DNA of 26,106 nt from Chara braunii. Its lineage: Eukaryota; Streptophyta; Charophyceae; Charales; Characeae. The stretch covers positions 3,044,715 through 3,070,820 of the forward strand of contig BFEA01000068.1 in the NCBI GenBank assembly GCA_003427395.1, given 5' to 3'. Of the stretch, positions 18,006-26,106 are shown piece after piece (the stretch's first letter is position 1; the number at the start of each line of letters is the position of its first letter). Both the position numbers and the translations under genes were made by a program. The notes below the pieces were generated by a model. The model was not told the DNA's origin. It worked only from the letters and a program-made list of their open reading frames with translations, and did no database searches.

Positions 18006-19032
18006 TGGGTGTTCGAGCGACCTATTGTGACCGTGTGCAAGGGTTAAACAAATTATACTTTGAGAGACAATAAGAGATTCCCCTTTCATCCTTTTTGCTT
18101 TTTAGAATTTTATAGTTGGACGTTATAGTCCGTGACAGCCGTCAAAGTCAAAACCCCTTGAGTTCTCTCCACGCCGTGGATGGTGGAGCTGCTCTCCGGG
18201 GCAATAAGAGAAGATTGTCACCACAAGTATGAACCTGTGTACCACCCACTCTCCACAGGGTGCAGAAAAGGGTGTGGTGATCAGCCGCCTTGACGGTTGC
18301 CTAGCATCAAGAGATTAACCCCTCAAGGCGCGTGTCAACCGACACTTGAGTGCCGAAATGTGACCCACAAGATCATCGAGGGTCGCATGATTTTGGGTAC
18401 TACGCAGTACTTTATCGTAACGACTGCTTGCGTATGCTTGCATGGCTAGTCGATATGAGAAAACCCTACGCTTGGGTGATTTTATCTTAAGTCTCACGCG
18501 TGACACCTAACCGACTTCCATTTTAAAAGGTTATGGGCCGGACACTGAAGGGACTAGGAGTGTTGTTGTGTTGTCTGTTTTGTGTCCTTCCGTGTGTGTG
18601 AGTGTTGTGGTGTAACGTGTGGTATGTAGGATGCGTCCTAGTCGACCGACGACGAGTCGTGCTTGGGACCTCAGCCCCCCAATGCGTCGATTGGCGTGCG
18701 GGTCCGATTGAGGGGCGTTGACCGCGAGTACCCCCAATGCTACAGCGAACGAGAAACACCTTCGGCCGGACCACCTCAGCGATTGCATACGAAAAACTTT
18801 CGCACGTGGTTCGGTATCTCGGCGGGGATACGTCCACCCAAGGGATGGTGACGGCTCCCTCGGGTGGAGGTAAGCAGTGCCTCGCGTGACCCTGTCTTGT
18901 CGTAGGGGCTCGCGAGAGGTATGGCTGACGCACTCGGTCGGAGCGGCAAACCGCCCTCCACGACGAAGTCCTGCAAAATCCTGCATGACGCCGCCGGGAG
19001 GGTGCCCATGTGGGACCGATGCGCCCGACAGG

Positions 19033-19052
19033 TGGCGCCGTTGCCGGGGATC
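19033..19052 (+). promoter_or_regulatory. Primer-binding site for tRNA-Asp(GUC), LTR B
   Basis: TGGCGCCGTTGCCGGGGATC is a full 20-base complement of the 3' end of plant tRNA-Asp(GUC) with CCA, placed two bases after the LTR end CCCGACA. It shows that LTR B is (or was) a 5' LTR with its internal region to the right. Confidence 0.9.
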
Positions 19053-19409
19053 TCGGTTGCCTGCCGGGGTCCTTAAGAGAACGAGCCCATGTTAAGTGCA
19101 GGCTGACTCGGATTATCCAGACAAAACAACAATCTTTATTAATGACGTTAAATAAATGGGTGATGTGATCATGATTGTAGTGGGATTGCACTGTTGAATG
19201 ACAGTGTCATAGTACACTAGCAATAGGAGATGACTTGTGTTAGGAAGAGGTATTTTCCTCTTACGAAAAGACTCCTGTAAGGAAAACCATAAACGTTTTA
19301 TTTAACTACGCATTTAAGTTTATCATTTTAGCTCTTTGAGCGTATCTATGAAATTCATTCATTCACGTCAGCATACATTTATGTAAGCTTATTTAAATGC
19401 AGACTCATC
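19053..19409. other. Remnant of the LTR B internal region passing into AT-rich DNA; no gene
   Basis: The first 80 bp match the post-PBS leader of the LTR A element. After that the sequence becomes AT-rich and no gag frame follows, so the internal region of this element is lost or replaced. Confidence 0.5.
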
Positions 19410-19929
19410 AACGAAAAAAATTTCCAGAATTAAATAATCATTATTGAGTAAAATTATATTCTAAATTTCAAATTTTATTTCCATCTTAAAAAATGTAATT
19501 TTAATTTTAAAATTTTCCGTCTTATTTGAAAACTTTCCTTCCAAGAATAGGGTATCCCTTCTTATTTGAACTGCATGCTAGAGATAGAATGAAAGTCTGG
19601 ATGAGTTCATGAAATATTTTAATTGGACTGTCATTCTAAGTAAGGATTTACAGTCATAAATAGGTTAGTCCAATCTAAATTAGGCGATATTTGTTGTAAT
19701 AGAATGAAAGTCTAATTAAAACATTTCATAAATTCGTCCAGACTTTCATTCCATCTTAAACAAATAGATGTAGTTGGAAGAGAAAACTCATATTTAGACG
19801 GGAACTTATCAAATTAAATTAGAAATTTTAGAATTGGATAAACATTAGAATGTTAATTTATAAATATGAAGGATTTTTTTTTTATGGAATGTTNTTTCAA
19901 CTTTCATTTCTCATGAGAATTTTTCTGTT
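19410..19929 (+). mobile_element. 520-bp MITE, copy 1
   Basis: The ends AACGAAAAAAATTTCC and GAGAATTTTTCTGTT are imperfect terminal inverted repeats. Inside, AGAATGAAAGTCTGGA (from about 19588) and its inverted counterpart (to about 19752) form a stem of about 50 bp around a central loop. The element is AT-rich and non-coding. It is near-identical in layout to copy 2 at 23041-23558. No clear target duplication flanks this copy. One undetermined base (N) lies at 19894. Confidence 0.8.
19894..19894. other. Undetermined base (N)
   Basis: A single N lies in the T-rich stretch near the 3' end of MITE copy 1. Copy 2 has TTTTTTTC at the corresponding place, so a T is likely. Confidence 0.99.
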
Positions 19930-20990
19930 GATGTAATTCGATGTACTCGATGTCATTTATCTGAGGTTTATTTATTTATGACTAACCACATTAACTATCT
20001 TTTCGATTTTATTTATTTAAATACAATTATTCTAAGTTTATCTATATAAGCTAGTCAACTTGAAATTATCAACTTATGTCCATTTTTATTCTGAACGATA
20101 TGCATGGGTTGATCTTTTAAAAGAGGGTAAAGAAGTTACACAGAATCCACGTCCGATGCAGATTCGGAGATGAATGGAGTGACCAGTTTCTTAGGAAAGT
20201 GAATTTCACAAGAAAGTGGTCAATGTGTGAAGTCTACCCTAAAGAAAGTTGCAACCCTATGTTATTGTTCCCTGAGAGATGAATTTGAAGAAATTATAAT
20301 CTTGTCTTGTAAGTAGTAGTGAGACCCACGCCGGAACTATATTCCTGGTCCAAAGTGGGGTGTTGTCGTCTGATCCTTTGTGGTAAAATGACTACATTAC
20401 AACCGAATAGGAGGGAAGTGTTTGAACCTTGTCAGACCTTGGTCTTTGAGGGAGGCGGCTACTGCCCGCCACAGAGAGGTAGGCGGTGAATCCCCAACTA
20501 TTTTTGTGTCAAGTGGGTTTTTTTGCATGCGAAGGGATATGTCATCCCGAAGTATGCATGGTGAGGTTGACTACCTTATTCGCAAGAGTCTGCAATGTGC
20601 ACGTGATGGAATCGGAGGGAGATGCAGTAAGGCTTGATCCTTGAGCGAGACTCAAGAATAAAATGTTATTCCTTGGGAAAGGGTTACACTGCTCCTCGAC
20701 ACAATATATTTCTGTCAAAGACTCGGGAAGTATAATATAATACTTTCATAATTGTTGCATTTGAAAACCTTCATGGTTGGTAAAATTCACTTGATCATGA
20801 CATCATTATTCATGGTTATTCTTTCTCCATTATAATACATAGCATTACAATATATTATTATTGTTAATTGTCCTTAAAAATATATACGATCTACAAGTTG
20901 AGCGTAAAAATTATTTTTTAAGCCGACGTCTGCGATATTGTTATGATTGCGACCGTTTTTCAATTACGACTATTGAGGTCGTGACACTTT
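19930..20990. other. Unassigned AT-rich region; no gene seen
   Basis: No credible open frame or RNA gene is seen. The small frame at 20422-20637 has no recognisable domain. The stretch could belong to the internal or LTR part of another decayed element. Confidence 0.4.
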
Positions 20991-21185
20991 TGTGCGATAC
21001 CTGGTGATATTGTGATAACCCTTGATTCTTTTTCGAATTGGGATTTTTCCCAACCTTGAGTATATTGGTGATATATTGATTACTCTAATTTATTTTTGAG
21101 TTAAGGTTGTTCAACTCTGAGTATATGTGTGCCCTTAGGACTATTTTTGTTCCTGTTAGTTGGGTTATCCTGACCCTATATGTCA
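20991..21185 (+). repeat. Three degenerate hairpin-bearing repeats, about 55-60 bp each
   Basis: Units near 21010, 21070 and 21130 share a TNTTTTTG start and a CCTTGAGTATAT or CTGAGTATAT or CTGACCCTATAT end. Between these lie different self-complementary stems: TTGGGA/TCCCAA (21039-21054), GAGTT/AACTC and GGGT/ACCC. The layout recalls arrays A and B but is much shorter and more decayed. Confidence that it is one array is low. Confidence 0.4.
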
Positions 21186-22755
21186 TAAAAACCATAAACG
21201 AACTCTTTTTTTTACGATCACAGTCACTCTCACATGTGTGGACTTATCCTGATGTATGATGATTTTTTGTGTGAGAGGTGTACTGGATGCATCTCGTGCA
21301 TTTTTGTAAATGTGAAATGTGTAAACTGTCTACTCTTTGGTATACACGCACAGTCTGCCTACAGACAGACAATAGGCTCGAGCATAAGAGAGAGAAATAC
21401 AGTTTGTTTGGTGAAAATGTGTGAAAATCTCAAGTGATCTATGAGTTTTTTGAGACTCAAATGCTTGTCCATGCCAAATGATTGGTGAATTGAGACGAGG
21501 ACCCACAAGTTGGTCTCTCAATAATGAGTGTTTTAGAGTTGATTCCCCTCCATGTGGGAGGTGGTTGTGGGATTATATGAGTGACTCCCATTCAAAAGTG
21601 GAAGGTGGTTAAATGATTTGAAACGGCATGGACAACAGTTTGAATGATAAAGTCTGACGAGAAAAAACAAAAAAATTGTTACTTTTTTTGGTGAAATTTT
21701 TGAACGTCACAAATTGGTGAAATTTTGAGAGATATCTTTAAGATGTGTGGTCTGCTTTACCCTAATCAAGTGGGAGGCCTCAACCCTGTGAATCTGGCGG
21801 TGAATTTTTGTGGATTCTATGGAGGATGCAGTGCTCTCTGTGTTGTCCCATAGAGAACTGGTAAATGCCTTTGAGAAAGACAGACCTTTGCGTAGTCTCG
21901 CAGTGGGCTTGAAATTATTGCGACACACCGTCCAGTCACTATGATGCTAATCTTAAGACATACATGAGACCCAACTAGGGGTTAACCTGACATCACTAGG
22001 GCGCAACCCTTAGTGTTGGCTGCTGACCAGCGTAACCTTACAACAGACCCACATCTCACCAAAGGGTAAGGCTTGAGGGGTGTGACCGCCTCAGAGAGTT
22101 TTTATTCCTGCGGGATGACGGAGGGATAAGAGTCGAGTCTGTCGTGTTTTTTTTAGAGTCCTGATAAAATGTTTATCAGGAAAAATTGTCTATCGTTGCA
22201 CAACCAACGAGAGTACTGCCGCTGATATAACAACGCGGCGGGCCATTAGTGTGGCTCGATCAACCAGACTATCGTGGGCCAAGATGGAGATCCGACTCTC
22301 CTGTACTAGACTGCAGGAGAGATCTGCGATAAAAATTTATATATTTTTGTAAATATTTTGTGAGAAAGGCGAGAATGCCTTTAAAAGGTCTCAGTTAGGG
22401 CCCGCGTCCTAAGTTATGACCCTGTATGCAAGACGATGACTAAACAAGACACCCAACGATGAGCCAACCGATGTCTAGAACAAAAGGAGAGGATTATCAA
22501 TAGCTACTGGGAACAAACTTAACATTGTAATACAGATCAACTATCCCGGTGTTCAAGGTCTGGTCACAGGAGACCCAGGTTGAAACCCTGACAGTGATTA
22601 GTTGAGACCGAGCGTCATTTGATAAGATCCTTAAACGGAGTCAAGTTGGCCGATCGGATTGATTCTTTTCTCGTCAGCATTTGAAGTTTTGGATGAATTG
22701 ATAGCTTTCGATTATTCGAAGCGACGGAGACGTCGTTTAATAAGGTCCGGTAAGC
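21186..22755. other. Unassigned region, possibly part of a third decayed LTR; no gene
   Basis: Small frames (21234-21437, 21330-21521, 21707-21928, 22615-22803) show no domains. GGACC-CACAAGTTG-GTCTC near 21499-21517 resembles an array B unit. A perfect hairpin (22159-22181) and a TATA-like TTTATATATTTTT near 22337 are the only other structures I can point to. The collection would fit a third, strongly diverged LTR, but no PBS or ends were found. Confidence 0.35.
22159..22181. other. Perfect 10-bp hairpin with a 3-nt loop
   Basis: TCCTGATAAA, loop ATG, TTTATCAGGA. A T-run lies just to the left (22147-22154) and an A-run to the right. No function is evident. Confidence 0.7.
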
Positions 22756-24545
22756 TGTCGGCGCGAATACCCTTACAAGGGTACCCGCCGTGTTTTTTTT
22801 CAATTAATAGAAAATAAGTTTTGTTCGAAATTTGAGTACACTGTGCGAATCGCGATTGCGTTTTGTTCACGCTGGCTGAATGGTTGACTAAAAGTAGAGA
22901 GTATGTGGGCGCGCAATTTTGAGGCGCACGTGGTGATTCTTATTTTGGTGTCATAGAGTAAGCGTTCCCGCCGACGGATTTTTGACTTTTTGATTAAAAC
23001 TAGGAAATGTTTTTCTTTATGTTGAAGTGACAATGGTGCAGAACGAAAAAATTTCCCTCAATCAAATAATCATTTTATAGTGAAATTACGTTCTAAATTT
23101 TTATCTTAAAAAATGTCATTCCAATTTTAAAATTTCTCGTCTTACTTGAAAATTTTTCTTCCAAGAATGGGGTATCCCTTCTTATTTGAACTGCATGCTA
23201 GAGATGGAATGAAAGTGTGGACGAGTTCATGAAATATTTTAATTGGTCTGTCATTCTAAGTAAGGATTTTCAGTCATAAATAGGTTAATCCAATCTAAAT
23301 TAGAAGATATTTCTTGTAGTAGAATGAAAATTTAATTAAAACATTTCATAAACTCGTCCAGACTTTCATTCCATCTTGAACAAATAGATATAGTTGGAAG
23401 GGAAAACTCATATTTAGACGGGAACTTATCAAATAAAACTGAAAATTTTAGAATTGGACGAACATTGGAATGATAATTTATAAATATGAAGGATTTTTTA
23501 TCATTTTGTTTTTATAGAATGTTTTTTCAACTTTCATTTCTCGTGGGAATTTTTCTGTTGCACGTATGCTCATACGGAAGACGACATCATACAGTAATGT
23601 TGCTTTTGGGCGGTGATTGGAGCATGCGAGAAAGATAATAAAATGGAAGCAGAGACCTCCGCGCGGTGGACGCGGCAGGTTGATGACCATTGACTTAGTT
23701 GACAGGCTGAAGGAGTGATCTTGGACTAGTGGATCCGTATGCGCAGCGATACCCGTTTATATGAACTTCTGCTAGTGTCGATGCCAGCCTTGGACATAGC
23801 ACTAATGGTTACGACAATGAACTTTCGAGGCGGAGGTACGAGGATCAAGGGTGGTAACCGGCGACGATGGAACATTGGAGCGACTGAAGATGCCGAGGGG
23901 TTGAGGGTCCGGCAGGGCTTTCCCCCTTGGTTTTGTTGTCGGCCCATCCGTAGGGTCCCGTCGACGTAAATAAAAGAGGCACCGATGGTCTCCCTTCCCC
24001 AAAGCACTCGTTCCCAATGTTCGTATTCTTTTTATTTTTTTTTAATTATTTTAATTGCCGGTTCCGTTTCTGGAACGTGACACTAATGTTGGTACAAGGG
24101 TTGCGTGTGCGGATCAAGGGGCGTGACTCTAATAATACACCCATGAACTAGTGGAAACACGGGCCAAAGAGTCAACGTTTGTGCCAACCAGTGGGTGATT
24201 AGCCCACGAGGCGGAAGAAATCAAAGTGCACCACCTGCCACTCACGATCTGTTGTGAGAGTTTTGTATGTGAGCATGCTGGTTGGGACCAGAAAGATGCG
24301 AACTGTACAGGGCGGAGCGGCCCAAGGCACTGTAGGGAGGTCTGCAGTGGTGCTGAATGCACATGGGACCCTTCTCCACCTCGGTCTTCAAAGTTCTTAT
24401 TTGAATATTTACTACTACCACCAAGATCTGCAGCGGGACCCGCTTCACCTGGGATCATGCTGCAGGCTTCGCAGCGGGCCTAGCGCCCCCTACTAAGTGC
24501 AACATCCGAGTCTGCACGAGGGTCGAGCATAGGCCGCTCGCCCCA
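22756..24545 (+). mobile_element. Dispersed 1.27-kb repeat, copy 3, interrupted by a MITE
   Basis: The copy begins TGTCGGCGCGAATACCC and ends GCTCGCCCCA as in copy 2. Removing the MITE and one TGCA leaves about 1268 bp, against 1279 bp for copy 2. The TATA-like TTTATATG (about 23756) and the GACGTAAATAAAAGAGG block are conserved. Its right end abuts the 3' end of the minus-strand pol relic, whose frame reads about 17 codons into the repeat. It may be a solo LTR that inserted into the pol gene, or the 3' part of the same element. Confidence 0.75.
23041..23558 (+). mobile_element. MITE copy 2, inserted in the 1.27-kb repeat with TGCA target duplication
   Basis: TGCA at 23037-23040 is repeated at 23559-23562. 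Copy 2 of the host repeat shows the empty site (GTGCACGTACGCTC near 12693). The ends GAACGAAAAAATTTCC and GGGAATTTTTCTGT are imperfect inverted repeats, and a long internal stem of about 50 bp per arm (from about 23208 to 23372) is kept. Length is 518 bp. There is no coding capacity, so it would depend on a transposase supplied elsewhere. A 4-bp duplication does not by itself fix the superfamily. Confidence 0.9.
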
Positions 24546-25790
24546 TGATTTCTTCACCCTTCGATACGTTAGCGGAGCGATGCAGACGTGTCAACCCGTC
24601 CGCGCTGCCATGCGTCTCTGTCTTTCGATGGATGATGTCGAAGTCGTATTCCTGTAGGCGCACCGCCCATCTTCCAATTTACCCGTGTAATTGGTGAGCT
24701 TCTTGAGAGCCAATAATGACTCGTGATCGGTTACAAGGAGGAACTTCTGTCTGTAAAGATACGGATGGAAGTGTTGAATTCCCCAGACTACGGCATAGCA
24801 GTCACCTTGCGGGGCTGAATCGTTCCTTCGTTCGTCTGGCACCGTACGGGACGCGTACTCAATGACGTGCTCTCGACCGTCGTTTCCCTTTTGCGCAAGA
24901 ATAGCGGAAATCGCCTCCGGCTGCCTGTCCGTGATAAGAATGAACTGCTTCACAGGGTCCGACCGGATCAAAATAGGTGCCATCGCCAGAGCGCCTTTGA
25001 GGGTGGTGACGGCCCGTTCGCACTCTGCGTCCCAACTGAGGGGCTGGTCCTTTCGTAGCAGGTTCGTCAGAGGTCGCGCAATCGCAGCGAAGCCTTTGAT
25101 AAAACGACGGTAGTACGATGCTAGTCCGAGGAAGGCTCGAACCTGCGTCACTGACGTGGGGACAGAAGCATCTTTCACCGCTGCGACTTTCCTTGAATCT
25201 GGCCGTAGTCCTCCACGTGTCACCACATAACCTAAGAACGAGATTGCCGAGAGGAAAAACTCGCTCTTCTCGAACGCGATCTTGAACCCTGCGTCTCTCA
25301 GAGCTCCCATCGTCCATTCGATGTGATGTACATACCCGTGAAAGGTTTCCGAGTAGACGAGGATGTCATCCATGTACACGATAACACAGAAGTTAATCAT
25401 CCCCTGAGTGAGCCGCGTCTTGTTGACGAAGTCCCAGAACGTCACGTTCATGGTCTGTTGAAACGTGGCAGGCGCGTTGCAAATTCCCATCGAACATCTA
25501 ACCCACTGCCACGTGCCTTCAAACCATACAAAGGCCGTTTTCTATCGGTCTTCCTCCTTAACCAGAATGTGATGGATGCCATGACGAATATCAAATTTAC
25601 TAAAATAATTAGCATATCCAATCACATCCAGTAAATCATCAATCCTAGGAAGGGGGTACACATCCTTAATCGTAATGTCATTCAGCTTGTGGTAATCAAT
25701 GCATATACGAATCGACCCGTTTTTTTTTAACACTCATACTACCGGGAATGACCATGGCCCGGTGGCGGGTTCGATCCACCTACGTGGCAC
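24493..25790 (-). pseudogene. pol: Ty3/gypsy pol pseudogene: reverse transcriptase and RNase H
   Basis: Read on the minus strand from about 25790, the frame gives WIEPATGPWSFPVV, a TGA stop (25734-25736), then KNGSIRICIDYHKLN and YFSKFDIRHGIHHI (catalytic Asp of the palm). A TAG stop follows (25542-25544), then GICNAPATFQQTMN, the YMDD active site (25365-25376), LGYVV and VRAFLGLASYYRRFIKGFA. RNase H follows: FILITDRQ (first Asp), QGDCYAVVWGIQHF (Asp where a Glu is usual) and LLVTDHESL. Near 24670 a one-base deletion shifts the frame; RWAVRLQEYDFDIIHRK continues in the next frame, which ends in TAG at 24493-24495 inside the 1.27-kb repeat. Protease and integrase are absent. The gene makes no active enzyme as it stands, but the reading frame is otherwise well kept, so decay is fairly recent. 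Confidence 0.93.
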
Positions 25791-25935
25791 CCTAGGCCGC
25801 GGCCGCAGGATCCGAGTCCGCGGCCAGGATCCTAGGCCGCAGGCCTGCGGTTGTGCCACTCGCAGGCGGACGCGCGTCCTCGAAATCCGCGTGCACGGTT
25901 GGCCTGCGCACGTTGGCCGCTGCAGGCCTATGCTA
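25791..25935. other. GC-rich, palindrome-dense patch
   Basis: Six-base or longer palindromes crowd this stretch: CCTAGG (twice), CCGCGG (twice), GCGGCCGC, GGATCC (twice), AGGCCT and GCGCGC-like steps. The RT coding similarity stops abruptly at its left edge. Composition is far from the AT-rich tail that follows. It may be a foreign insertion, a cloning or assembly junction, or a CpG-rich repeat. Confidence 0.5.
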
Positions 25936-26013
25936 AAAAAAAAAAAAATCGAAAATTTCGGAGGGTGATTTTTGATATGCTAAAAAAAAATTAAAAAAAT
26001 AGAAAAAACAAAT
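25930..26013. repeat. A-rich stretch with a repeated TATGCTAAAAAAAA motif
   Basis: TATGCT followed by a run of A occurs at 25929 and again at 25976, about 47 bp apart. The rest is A-rich low-complexity sequence. Confidence 0.6.
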
Positions 26014-26071
26014 TTGATTGATTGATCGATTGATTTTTTTTTTTTGATTGATTGATTGATTGATTTTTTTT

Positions 26072-26106
<35 letters not shown>
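26014..26106. repeat. (GATT)n microsatellite with spaced T-runs
   Basis: GATTGATTGAT runs alternate twice with runs of about 12 T and continue to the last base of the window. A higher-order repeat of (GATT)4-5 plus T-run is visible. Confidence 0.95.

Larger units (their letters stand above)
15227..19030 (+). mobile_element. Long LTR (LTR B), about 3.8 kb
   Basis: The right end CCCGACA lies two bases before a perfect tRNA-Asp PBS. A matching TGTCGGG at 15227 gives a 7-bp terminal inverted repeat and TG...CA ends, so I propose 15227-19030. It is collinear with LTR A in four blocks, and the dispersed motif TGTTCTAGCCGA lies just inside its left end. The first kilobase is GTTG/TTGCTG-rich with many small inverted repeats, for example GTTGCTGAG/CTCAGCAAC around 15621-15662 and GGCTAT-TGCT-ATAGCC near 15714. 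No protein is encoded. The left border is less certain than the right. Confidence 0.65.

Noticed and set aside
18523-19191. 222-codon minus-strand open frame in LTR B
   Set aside because: It lies antisense across the U5 end and PBS of the LTR, is Arg/Thr/His-rich, and the matching region of LTR A does not preserve the frame.
25755-25800. tRNA-like T-arm and B box (GGTTCGATCC) near the pol relic
   Set aside because: On the minus strand this stretch encodes WIEPATGPWSFPVV of the reverse transcriptase. No A box or cloverleaf is present.

Overview
The window looks like repeat-rich nuclear DNA of a plant or green alga. I see no intact host protein-coding gene. The support is: two U6 snRNA-like sequences, fragments of a nuclear-type large-subunit rRNA, retroelement primer-binding sites matching the 3' end of plant tRNA-Asp(GUC), tRNA-derived SINE-like units, MITEs, and Ty3/gypsy gag and pol relics. 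The gag wording (for example the KYRLGDGLLTAADLE stretch) resembles, from memory, retroelement proteins annotated in the charophyte Chara braunii. That assignment is an inference; I ran no search. The window begins and ends in simple repeats and holds one N (19894), as expected of a short contig broken at repeats.

Layout. 1-1730: pyrimidine-rich, locally duplicated low-complexity DNA and (CA), (GA), (TC) and (AC) microsatellites. 1930-4140: small non-autonomous elements (three foldback/MITE-like units and three tRNA-like SINE units). 4458-5216: a diverged copy of a roughly 1.27-kb dispersed repeat. 5217-5708: a SINE-like unit followed by two U6-like sequences. About 7290-10850: a long LTR-like block (LTR A), then a tRNA-Asp PBS and a broken gag (11215-12413). 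The gag is cut by copy 2 of the 1.27-kb repeat (12414-13692). 13693-15226: unassigned DNA with two LSU rRNA fragments and a pair of covarying hairpins. 15227-19030: LTR B, related to LTR A, followed by a perfect tRNA-Asp PBS. 19031-22755: AT-rich DNA with a 520-bp MITE. 22756-24545: copy 3 of the 1.27-kb repeat, split by a second MITE copy with a TGCA target duplication. 24493-25790 (minus strand): a decayed Ty3/gypsy reverse transcriptase/RNase H gene. 25791-26106: a GC-rich palindrome-rich patch and a GATT/T-run repeat.

The most unusual signal is inside the two LTRs. At the same relative position each carries an array of eight short hairpin units. Within an array the core is conserved while the flanking arms differ from unit to unit, yet mostly remain complementary. 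LTR A uses the core CATTGTTTCTAAGATGAATG and LTR B uses CATAAGTTG. The two cores are unrelated, although the LTRs are homologous on both sides. This compensatory pattern suggests that base-pairing itself is maintained, or that the units arise by a mechanism that creates palindromes. I know of no described system that matches it.
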